From the NCBI GenBank assembly GCA_003978475.1, contig QNZR01000029.1, forward strand, positions 1 through 16,142: a stretch of DNA of 16,142 bases. The letters are read 5' to 3'. The notes under the pieces are model-generated. The model ran no database searches, had not been told where the DNA came from, and was given only the letters and a program-made list of their open reading frames with translations. Position numbers and translations under genes: made by a program. Source of the DNA: Sulfurimonas sp. GTDB lineage: Bacteria > Campylobacterota > Campylobacteria > Campylobacterales > Sulfurimonadaceae. Below are positions 6,383-12,444 of the stretch, piece by piece. How positions within the stretch are numbered: the first letter of the stretch is position 1; every line of letters begins with the position of its first letter.

Positions 6383-6682
6383 TCAGAAAACATCTTTATT
6401 CCGAAATTCGGCAATTTCGGATTCAACCATCTCTTCGATCATCATCTCATACAGTTTGGAGATGAGATTGGGGTTTAGTCCCTGTGAAAGGGCTTGATGC
6501 CGTACTTTTTGTAAAACAAAATCAACGCGCTCTTCCGCCTTGACCTCTTCAACACTGTTTTTAAAGCCGGCGGCTTGATGGATATAATGATTTCGGGCTG
6601 CAATGAGTGCTACAATTTGTGTATCGAGTGCATCAATTTCGTTGCGTACCTCGTCAAGTGTGTGACATGTTTTCAGTTCCAT
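6383..6682 (-). CDS. Chorismate mutase, monofunctional AroQ type (PchB-like)
   Basis: A 99-residue all-helical protein of the AroQ fold, which converts chorismate to prephenate on the way to phenylalanine and tyrosine. In PchB the same fold also acts as isochorismate pyruvate lyase. It opens with CHTLDEVRNEIDALDTQIV, closely matching the chorismate mutase start, then AARNHYIHQAAGFK, an acidic loop with ERVDFVLQKVR, and a C-terminal helix MMIEEMVESEIAEFR. Candidate active-site residues by alignment in memory are Arg13, Arg30 and Lys41; the position of PchB Gln90 is Glu89 here. The length and the initial Cys-x-x-Leu pattern resemble PchB more than the bifunctional PheA N-terminus, but no salicylate or siderophore genes are nearby, so prephenate synthesis is the safer call. 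AAAGGAG at 6689-6695 sits six bases before the ATG. Divergent from alaS. Confidence 0.85.
   Translation of the reverse strand: MELKTCHTLDEVRNEIDALDTQIVALIAARNHYIHQAAGFKNSVEEVKAEERVDFVLQKVRHQALSQGLNPNLISKLYEMMIEEMVESEIAEFRNKDVF
6400..6421. other. Perfect 9-bp inverted repeat inside the chorismate mutase 3' end
   Basis: TCCGAAATT (6400-6408) and AATTTCGGA (6413-6421) pair perfectly around a four-base CGGC loop. It lies in the last codons of the chorismate mutase gene and 24 bases beyond the stop of the converging small exported gene. No T-tract follows on either strand, so a classical terminator is unlikely. It could stall or protect the converging transcripts, or be a coding coincidence. Confidence 0.5.
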
Positions 6683-6701
6683 AAATGACTCCTTTATAGG
6701 T

Positions 6702-6707
6702 ATTATA
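6702..6707 (-). promoter_or_regulatory. -10 box of the chorismate mutase gene
   Basis: TATAAT on the minus strand, about 20 bases upstream of the start codon. The predicted transcript would start almost at the AAAGGAG ribosome binding site, giving a very short leader. No clear -35 is seen. Confidence 0.6.
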
Positions 6708-6719
6708 CGTCATTTTCGT

Positions 6720-6725
6720 TATAAT
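6720..6725 (+). promoter_or_regulatory. -10 box of the alaS operon
   Basis: Perfect TATAAT in the context CGTTATAATCG, 30 bases before the alaS ATG and only 12 bases from the opposing chorismate mutase -10 box. AAGAAG at 6743-6748 is a weak ribosome binding site. No -35 consensus is visible. Confidence 0.65.
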
Positions 6726-6755
6726 CGCGTAATTTTATAACAAAGAAGTAATCTT

Positions 6756-9308
6756 ATGGACGTTAGAGAAGCGTATCTCAACTATTTTGAATCCAAACAA
6801 CATCAGCGCATTGAAGGAGCACCTCTGGTTCCCGAGGATGCGACGCTGCTGTTTAACAATGCGGGTATGGTACCGTTTAAATCCATCTTTACCGGAGAGG
6901 TTCCTCCTCCTCATAACCCTCGTGCAACATCATGTCAGCCCTGTTTGCGTGCCGGCGGGAAACATAACGATTTGGAAAATGTCGGTCACACGGCACGTCA
7001 TCATACGTTTTTTGAGATGTTGGGAAATTTCAGTTTCGGTGATTATTTTAAGGAGGAAGCCATTGCCTATGCCTGGGAGTTCATTACCGAGGTATTGGAA
7101 CTTCCTGTTGAAAGGCTATGGGTAACGGTTCACGAGAGTGATGATGAAGCCGAAGCAATCTGGAAGAAGCATATTGCCCCTGATCGCATCAAGCGGCTTG
7201 GAGATGCCGATAATTTCTGGCAGATGGGCGATACCGGTCCGTGTGGTCCGTGCTCGGAGATTTTTTATGATCAGGGAGCCGAATATTTCCACTCTGAAGA
7301 GGATTATCTTGGCGGTGAAGGTGATCGTTTTTTAGAGATATGGAACTTGGTGTTTATGCAGTATGAACGTAATCTCAAAGGAGAGATGCAGCCGCTTCCG
7401 AGACCTTCAATCGATACCGGTATGGGGCTGGAACGGGTCGTTGCCATTAAAGAAGGAGTGCGCAGCAACTATGACTCGTCACTGTTTATGCCGCTGATTC
7501 ATCATGTCGAACGTCTGCTTGAGCAACCATATGTTTATGAGAGTGGTGCTTCATACCGCGTCATTGCCGATCATATTCGTACCGTGGTATTCCTGCTTGC
7601 CCAGGGAACCAACTTTGCCAATGAGGGACGGGGCTATGTACTGCGCCGTATTTTACGCCGGGCGGTACGCCATGGCTATCTGCTTGGATTGAAAGAGCCT
7701 TTTATGTATACTTTGGTAGCGCATGTGGTAACAGGCATGAATGATGCCTACCCCTATTTGGAACATAGTGCCACAACGGTAGCGGAACAGATTCGTCTGG
7801 AAGAGGAGCGGTTTTTTAAAACAATTGCTTCGGGAATTGCCCTATTTAACGAGGAACTGCAGCAGACTCGGGAGGTTTTTAGCGGTGAAGTGGCGTTTAA
7901 GCTTTATGATACTTTCGGGTTTCCGCTGGATCTGACGGAAGATATGCTCAAAGAGAACAATCTTACGCTTGATAGTACCACCTTTAACCTGCTCATGAGC
8001 GAACAGCGCGAACGTGCCAAAGCAGCATGGAAAGGGAGTGGTGACAGTGTTGCAGAAGGTGATTTCAAAACACTTTTAGAGCGTTTTGGAACCAATACGT
8101 TTGTTGGCTATGACACCCTGAAATCCCAAGTTAACGTGAAGGCGCTTTTGAGTGAAAATTTTCGTCATGTTGATGCCCTTCATGCCCGGCAAAAAGGGTG
8201 GGTTCTTTTGGAACAAACGCCTTTTTATGCACAAAGCGGAGGGCAGTGTGGCGACAGCGGTGTTTTGGCAGAGAAAGCAGCAGTGCTGGATACCCGGCTT
8301 TTTCACGGGTTGAATCTCTCACATGTCGCGGTTCATGAGACGCTCAGTGTTGGGGAGACGCTCGAAGCGACCGTTGATGATCGCACACGCAATGAGATTG
8401 CCAAGCATCACAGTGCGACGCATCTGATGCATGCGGCACTTTATGACGTTTTGGGAGATCATATCAGTCAGGCCGGTTCCTTAGTGGAGGCGACACGGCT
8501 GCGTTTTGACTTCTCGCACCCCAAAGCAATGACATCGAAAGAGATTTTAGCGGTTGAGGAGTGGGTGAACGAGAAGATTGTTCGCGGTATTGCACGTCAA
8601 ACGCAGGAGATGGCGATTGATGAAGCCAAACGCAGCGGTGCCAAAGCCCTTTTTGGTGAAAAATACGGGGATCGCGTTCGTGTGGTGAGTTTTGAAGATG
8701 CCTCCGTCGAGTTGTGCGGCGGTACCCATGTGGATAACACGGCGGCGATCGGTATGTTTTTGATTCTTAAAGAGAGCGGTGTCAGTGCCGGTGTGCGACG
8801 TATTGAAGCGGTATGCGGTTATGCTGCTTATCACCATGTCAAGGGGCAGCGCCAGAGTATAGAAGCAGCACAACAATTGCTTAAAAGCCGGGATCTTTTA
8901 AGCGGTATTGAGCGGCTTAAAGAGCAGACTAAAACGTTAAAAGCCGACCTTCACGAAGCGCTGCAAACATCCAAAGAGACGCTAAATGTGCAGGAGGTGG
9001 ATGGTGTGGCTTTGATTGTCGAGGTCATCACTGGCGGAGATATCAAAGAGCGCATTGATGAGCTTAAAAATGCGCATGAGCGTATTGCCGTGATGCTTTT
9101 TCAGGTGAAAGGATCAAAAGTGCTGATGGCTGCCGGCATCAAAAATGCACCGCTCAAAGCAGGAGCATGGATTAAGGAAGTAGCACCGCTTTTAGGTGGT
9201 GGCGGCGGCGGTCGAGATGATTTTGCCCAAGCCGGAGGAAAAACGGTAGACAAGATTGACGAAGCCAAAGCGTTGGCGTGGCGTGTTGCCCATGAGGCGC
9301 TAGTGTAA
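6756..9308 (+). CDS. alaS: Alanine--tRNA ligase
   Basis: Charges tRNA-Ala with alanine in the cytosol and hydrolyses mischarged Ser/Gly-tRNA-Ala. The 850 residues match a complete protein. The class II aminoacylation domain spans about residues 1-430, with SCQPCLRAGGKHNDLENVG, ARHHTFFEMLGNFSFGDYF, GDTGPCGPCSEIFYD, the motif 3 segment DTGMGLERV, and RRILRRAVRHGY. The editing domain carries the zinc-site motifs His552-x3-His556 (HHSATH) and Cys654-Gly-Gly-Thr-His658. The C-terminal DHHA1/C-Ala region ends with six glycines followed by RDDFAQAGG, which is normal for AlaS. It is the first gene of a six-gene plus-strand run; maf begins one base after the stop codon. The neighbourhood alaS-maf-penicillin-binding protein recalls Campylobacter jejuni. 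Confidence 0.98.
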   Translation: MDVREAYLNYFESKQHQRIEGAPLVPEDATLLFNNAGMVPFKSIFTGEVPPPHNPRATSCQPCLRAGGKHNDLENVGHTARHHTFFEMLGNFSFGDYFKEEAIAYAWEFITEVLELPVERLWVTVHESDDEAEAIWKKHIAPDRIKRLGDADNFWQMGDTGPCGPCSEIFYDQGAEYFHSEEDYLGGEGDRFLEIWNLVFMQYERNLKGEMQPLPRPSIDTGMGLERVVAIKEGVRSNYDSSLFMPLIHHVERLLEQPYVYESGASYRVIADHIRTVVFLLAQGTNFANEGRGYVLRRILRRAVRHGYLLGLKEPFMYTLVAHVVTGMNDAYPYLEHSATTVAEQIRLEEERFFKTIASGIALFNEELQQTREVFSGEVAFKLYDTFGFPLDLTEDMLKENNLTLDSTTFNLLMSEQRERAKAAWKGSGDSVAEGDFKTLLERFGTNTFVGYDTLKSQVNVKALLSENFRHVDALHARQKGWVLLEQTPFYAQSGGQCGDSGVLAEKAAVLDTRLFHGLNLSHVAVHETLSVGETLEATVDDRTRNEIAKHHSATHLMHAALYDVLGDHISQAGSLVEATRLRFDFSHPKAMTSKEILAVEEWVNEKIVRGIARQTQEMAIDEAKRSGAKALFGEKYGDRVRVVSFEDASVELCGGTHVDNTAAIGMFLILKESGVSAGVRRIEAVCGYAAYHHVKGQRQSIEAAQQLLKSRDLLSGIERLKEQTKTLKADLHEALQTSKETLNVQEVDGVALIVEVITGGDIKERIDELKNAHERIAVMLFQVKGSKVLMAAGIKNAPLKAGAWIKEVAPLLGGGGGGRDDFAQAGGKTVDKIDEAKALAWRVAHEALV

Positions 9309-9309
9309 C

Positions 9310-9873
9310 ATGATGACAGCTGCACCGCTTCTGCGTCTTGCCTCGACCTCATCGACACGCGCGGCACTGTTGCAACGCACAGGCATTCCCTTTGTGCAGG
9401 AGGGGGTTGATTTTGATGAAGATGCGATTGATGCTGCCGATGCCAAAGCTTTTGTGTATCGGGCGACATTGGGAAAGTATGCTGTTGCACTAAAGCAGTA
9501 CGGCTATGAAACGCTGCCACTTCTGGTCGCCGATACGGTCATCAGCGTTAACAATGAGATACTGCGAAAGGCCCACTCGCTTGAAGATGCCCGTAGGATT
9601 TTATTGATGCAAAGCGGTTCCGTTGTCTCCATTTTAACCTGTATGATCTACAAGTCGCATGCATTGGAGTTGTGCGATCTTTCAGCAACGCATTACCGGT
9701 TTCGTCCTTTCGAGCGTGACGATCTGGAGCGCTACCTTCAAAGTGGTGCCTGGCGGGGAAAAGCGGGAGCCTGCATGGTTGAAGGCTTTTGCAAGCCCTA
9801 TATTCAAGAGGTTCGAGGCTTTGAGAGTTGTGCGATGGGGTTGAGTATTGAAGTCTTACAAAATTACATGTAA
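9310..9873 (+). CDS. maf: Maf family nucleotide pyrophosphatase
   Basis: Maf proteins hydrolyse nucleoside triphosphates, often modified or non-canonical ones, to the monophosphate, acting as housecleaning enzymes. Recognisable elements in the 187 residues: LRLASTSSTRAALL at the N-terminus (the family's SASPRR...LL site in altered form), VADTVIS with the catalytic aspartate (Asp75), LEDARRILLMQSGSVVSILT (the substrate loop region), and the late SGAWRGKAGACMVEGF and GFESCAMGLSIEVL segments. The Pro-Arg-Arg of the canonical N-terminal motif is Ser-Thr-Arg. A similarly degenerate motif is what I remember for the Campylobacter protein, so it is probably lineage-specific. Starts at 9310 and 9313 are both possible; neither has a good ribosome binding site, so coupling to alaS is likely. 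Confidence 0.88.
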   Translation: MMTAAPLLRLASTSSTRAALLQRTGIPFVQEGVDFDEDAIDAADAKAFVYRATLGKYAVALKQYGYETLPLLVADTVISVNNEILRKAHSLEDARRILLMQSGSVVSILTCMIYKSHALELCDLSATHYRFRPFERDDLERYLQSGAWRGKAGACMVEGFCKPYIQEVRGFESCAMGLSIEVLQNYM

Positions 9874-9875
9874 TT

Positions 9876-9882
9876 AGAGGAG
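9876..9882 (+). promoter_or_regulatory. Ribosome binding site that fixes the M48 lipoprotein start
   Basis: AGAGGAG ends five bases before ATG 9888. It overlaps an in-frame GTG at 9882, which therefore cannot be the start. Confidence 0.8.
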
Positions 9883-9887
9883 TGCGT

Positions 9888-10649
9888 ATGCGTCAATGGT
9901 TTCTTTTATGTGCAGCAGTGCTACTTTTTGTCGGATGCGCCAAGGCTCCGTTGACGGGTCGGACACAATTTATTATGGTCAGTCCGCAGCAAGAGATGCA
10001 GTTGGGGCTTTCGGCATCCCATAAAATTTTACAATCATCTAAAATCAGTACCGATCGACGTCTAAATGAAAAAGTGCGTCGCATTGGACAGCGTATTGCC
10101 GGCGTCACGGGGCAAGAGCATTATCAGTGGGAATTTCATGTCATTGATGAGGATACCCTGAATGCTTTTTGTCTGCCCGGAGGCAAAGTTTTTTTCTATA
10201 CCGGTATCTTGAAAATTATGGAAAATGACGATCAGATTGCCGCCGTTATGGGACATGAGATTGCACATGCATTGGCACGTCACGGTGCGGAACGAATGTC
10301 AATGCAGCAGGCTTCGAATTTTGGGGCGCAGGTGTTGGCTATGGCACTGAAAATTCCGCCGAAATATCAGGCGCTTTATGCTCAGGCATACGGTCTGACA
10401 TCTCAGGTCGGACTCATGCTGCCTTTTAGCCGTCAGCATGAGTATGAAGCGGATCAAATCGGGGTTTATTTGATGTATAAGGCCGGCTATAATATGCATG
10501 AAGCCGTCACATTCTGGAAACGGATGAAACGTGCCTCTGCCGGATCTAGGCGTCCACCGGAATTTCTTTCGACCCACCCCTCCAGTGATGCCCGCATTCA
10601 CGCCATTGAAGCGTTTATTAAAGTGCTTGAGTCACAGCCTAAGCCGTAA
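9888..10649 (+). CDS. M48 family zinc metallopeptidase, lipoprotein (LoiP/BepA-like)
   Basis: Predicted membrane-anchored periplasmic metalloprotease of the M48 family, which in other bacteria (LoiP, BepA, YcaL) degrades misfolded outer-membrane proteins. Starting at ATG 9888 gives 253 residues. A lipoprotein signal ends in FVGC with the lipidated Cys17, and the following KAPLTGRTQFIMVSPQQEMQLG is the usual N-terminal motif of these lipoproteins. The zinc site is His123-Glu124-x2-His127 in GHEIAHALARHGAER; the third ligand is probably Glu185 in HEYEADQIG. A late FLSTHPSSDARIHAI segment is also family-typical. There is no TPR domain, so it is closer to LoiP/YcaL than to full-length BepA. It follows maf after 14 bases, and its stop overlaps the next start by one base (TAATG). 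Confidence 0.9.
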   Translation: MRQWFLLCAAVLLFVGCAKAPLTGRTQFIMVSPQQEMQLGLSASHKILQSSKISTDRRLNEKVRRIGQRIAGVTGQEHYQWEFHVIDEDTLNAFCLPGGKVFFYTGILKIMENDDQIAAVMGHEIAHALARHGAERMSMQQASNFGAQVLAMALKIPPKYQALYAQAYGLTSQVGLMLPFSRQHEYEADQIGVYLMYKAGYNMHEAVTFWKRMKRASAGSRRPPEFLSTHPSSDARIHAIEAFIKVLESQPKP

Positions 10650-11749
10650 TGAATTTCTACGATAACGAACTGCGCGCCCTGAAGCGTGCCAATCGCTTTC
10701 GCAAGCGTCAGGTATATCCGGAAACGTATGTCGATTTTGCTTCCAATGACTATCTGGGATTGGCACACCGTAAAGAGCTGCTGCATGCTACATGTCAACT
10801 GCTTCGGGAACATACGGTGCATGCTCCGAAGGCTTCCATGCTCGTTAACGGCTATCATCGTATTCATCAGGAGTTTGAACAGGCTTTGTGTGCGGCGAAC
10901 GGTTTTGAAGCAGGTATTATTTTAGGGAGCGGTTTTAATGCCAATATGGCACTGATTGAAGCACTGCTACGTCGTGGTGACACCTTGCTGATCGATGAAA
11001 AATTTCATGCCAGCGGTATGTTGGCAGCACGTACGATAGCCGCTGATGTAGTGATTTTTAGACACAACAGTGCCGAACATTTGCAGCAGCTGCTCCAAGC
11101 ATCAACATCCAAACGCAATGTTATTGTTGTTGAAGGCGTGTACTCTATGCAGGGTGATGTGCTACAGCGTGAGATTATTACCCTGGCCGATGAATACGGT
11201 GCACTGTTGATCGTTGATGAAGCGCACAGCAGCGGTATACTGGGAAACCATCTGATGGGTGTCTTTGATTGGTATGACATTACGATTGCCGCGAATCATA
11301 TTAAGATGGGGACACTGGGGAAGGCCTATGGCAGTTTTGGAGGCTATATTTTAGCTTCAGACCATATTGTCTCATATCTGATCAACCGTGCCAAACCGAT
11401 TATTTATGCGACGGCACCGTCGCTTTTCGATACATTGTTGGCGCATCAGTCACTGGAATATATTCAAAAAAATACATCACAGCTGCGTGATGCCATTGCC
11501 TTGAGACGTGCTATGGTACAGGAATATTTGCCAATCGAAATGCCCTCGCTGATTGCGTCGATTCCTCTGGGTGACAACAAGAAGGTTATGGCACTGCAAG
11601 CAGCCCTGTTGCGTGAGGGTATTGTTGTAGGTGCCATTCGCCCGCCGACCGTAGAACATGCCATCATTCGGCTTATTGCACGATTGGGTGAAAGCGAAGC
11701 AATGTTAAAATTTACATGTAAATTTGTCAAGAACTTTCAGGTAAAATAA
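10649..11749 (+). CDS. bioF: 8-amino-7-oxononanoate synthase-like PLP enzyme
   Basis: Alpha-oxoamine synthase family, PLP-dependent. The BioF member condenses pimeloyl-ACP/CoA with L-alanine to 8-amino-7-oxononanoate in biotin synthesis. The 366 residues contain DFASNDYLGLAHR (29-41, the substrate entry motif), LVNGYHRIHQEFE, GSGFNANMALIEALL, DEKFHASG, VVEGVYSMQGD, DEAHSSGILG (Asp190 contacts the PLP ring nitrogen; His193), and Lys225 in MGTLGKAYGSFGGY as the PLP-binding lysine. Length is slightly below the roughly 385 of E. coli BioF. No other biotin gene is in the window, and sister enzymes (2-amino-3-ketobutyrate ligase, CqsA, serine palmitoyltransferase) share the fold, so the reaction is probable and not proven. 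The start overlaps the peptidase stop (TAATG). Confidence 0.8.
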   Translation: MNFYDNELRALKRANRFRKRQVYPETYVDFASNDYLGLAHRKELLHATCQLLREHTVHAPKASMLVNGYHRIHQEFEQALCAANGFEAGIILGSGFNANMALIEALLRRGDTLLIDEKFHASGMLAARTIAADVVIFRHNSAEHLQQLLQASTSKRNVIVVEGVYSMQGDVLQREIITLADEYGALLIVDEAHSSGILGNHLMGVFDWYDITIAANHIKMGTLGKAYGSFGGYILASDHIVSYLINRAKPIIYATAPSLFDTLLAHQSLEYIQKNTSQLRDAIALRRAMVQEYLPIEMPSLIASIPLGDNKKVMALQAALLREGIVVGAIRPPTVEHAIIRLIARLGESEAMLKFTCKFVKNFQVK

Positions 11750-11754
11750 CCGTA

Positions 11755-12444
11755 ATGAAAATAAAACGTTTAAAAATTGAGTATCAGAACCAAACTCTGG
11801 TCGATATTGCCTTTACGATTGCACACTCACTGGCTTTGGTAGGTCAAAGCGGCAGCGGAAAAAGTTTGACGCTTAAAGCATTGCTAAAGATGCTGCCCGA
11901 GCAGATGCGGGTTGACCTGGAGATACAGAGTGATTTTGAACTACATAACGGCACGAGTGTTGCATACGTACCGCAAAACCCTTTTACGGCGCTCTCTCCA
12001 CTGACCACCGTTAAAGAGCAGTTTTTTGTAAGTGACGCCCGTATGAGAGCGTTGATGCAACGGGTCGATCTCTCTGCCGGGTTGCTGCATCGCTACCCGC
12101 CGGAGCTCTCCGGAGGGCAGTTGCAGCGTGTGGTTTTGGCGATGGCATTGAGTTTTGAACCAAAACTTCTGATGCTCGATGAGCCGACCACGGCACTGGA
12201 TCCTCAAACCCGACTGCTGATTATGGCTCTGTTAAAAAAACTGCAGGCGGAGATGGGGTTTAAGATGCTTTTTGTCACGCACGATATGAACGCTGCCGAA
12301 ACGCTTTGTAACGAGATCTGTATTATCAAGTCCGGAAACATCGTGGAGACGGGTCTGATGAAAGACATTATTGCCGCACCGCAAAGTGCATATACGAAAT
12401 TGCTTATTGAAGCAAATTTTTCACATAGGAATTTTAGAGAATGA
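11755..12444 (+). CDS. ABC transporter ATP-binding protein, peptide/nickel type
   Basis: Cytoplasmic ATPase subunit of an ABC importer. All nucleotide-binding motifs are present in 229 residues: Walker A GQSGSGKS (30-37), Q-loop Gln74 in YVPQNPFTALSPL, signature LSGGQLQRVVLAMAL (118-132), Walker B LLMLDEP with Asp142 and catalytic Glu143, and H-loop His176 in LFVTHDM. The QNPFTALSP pattern and the general look resemble DppD/OppD/NikD proteins, but the protein is short. It lacks the C-terminal oligopeptide/dipeptide extension, and its N-terminal strands are compressed, so the P-loop begins at residue 30. It has no permease or binding protein beside it; the DppB-type permease at 5037 is a possible partner, which is inference. 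It starts five bases after the bioF stop, and its stop overlaps the next start (ATGA). Confidence 0.88.
   Translation: MKIKRLKIEYQNQTLVDIAFTIAHSLALVGQSGSGKSLTLKALLKMLPEQMRVDLEIQSDFELHNGTSVAYVPQNPFTALSPLTTVKEQFFVSDARMRALMQRVDLSAGLLHRYPPELSGGQLQRVVLAMALSFEPKLLMLDEPTTALDPQTRLLIMALLKKLQAEMGFKMLFVTHDMNAAETLCNEICIIKSGNIVETGLMKDIIAAPQSAYTKLLIEANFSHRNFRE

Noticed and set aside
9196..9213. Six consecutive glycine codons in alaS, looking like a repeat expansion
   Set aside because: A glycine-rich loop at this place is normal in the C-terminal domain of alanyl-tRNA synthetases.
9101..9520. Minus-strand open frame of 139 codons with a proline run
   Set aside because: The proline run is the complement of the AlaS glycine codons, and both underlying plus-strand genes are conserved.
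9882..9887. GTG at 9882 as start of the M48 lipoprotein
   Set aside because: The GTG overlaps the AGAGGAG ribosome binding site, which is correctly spaced for ATG 9888.
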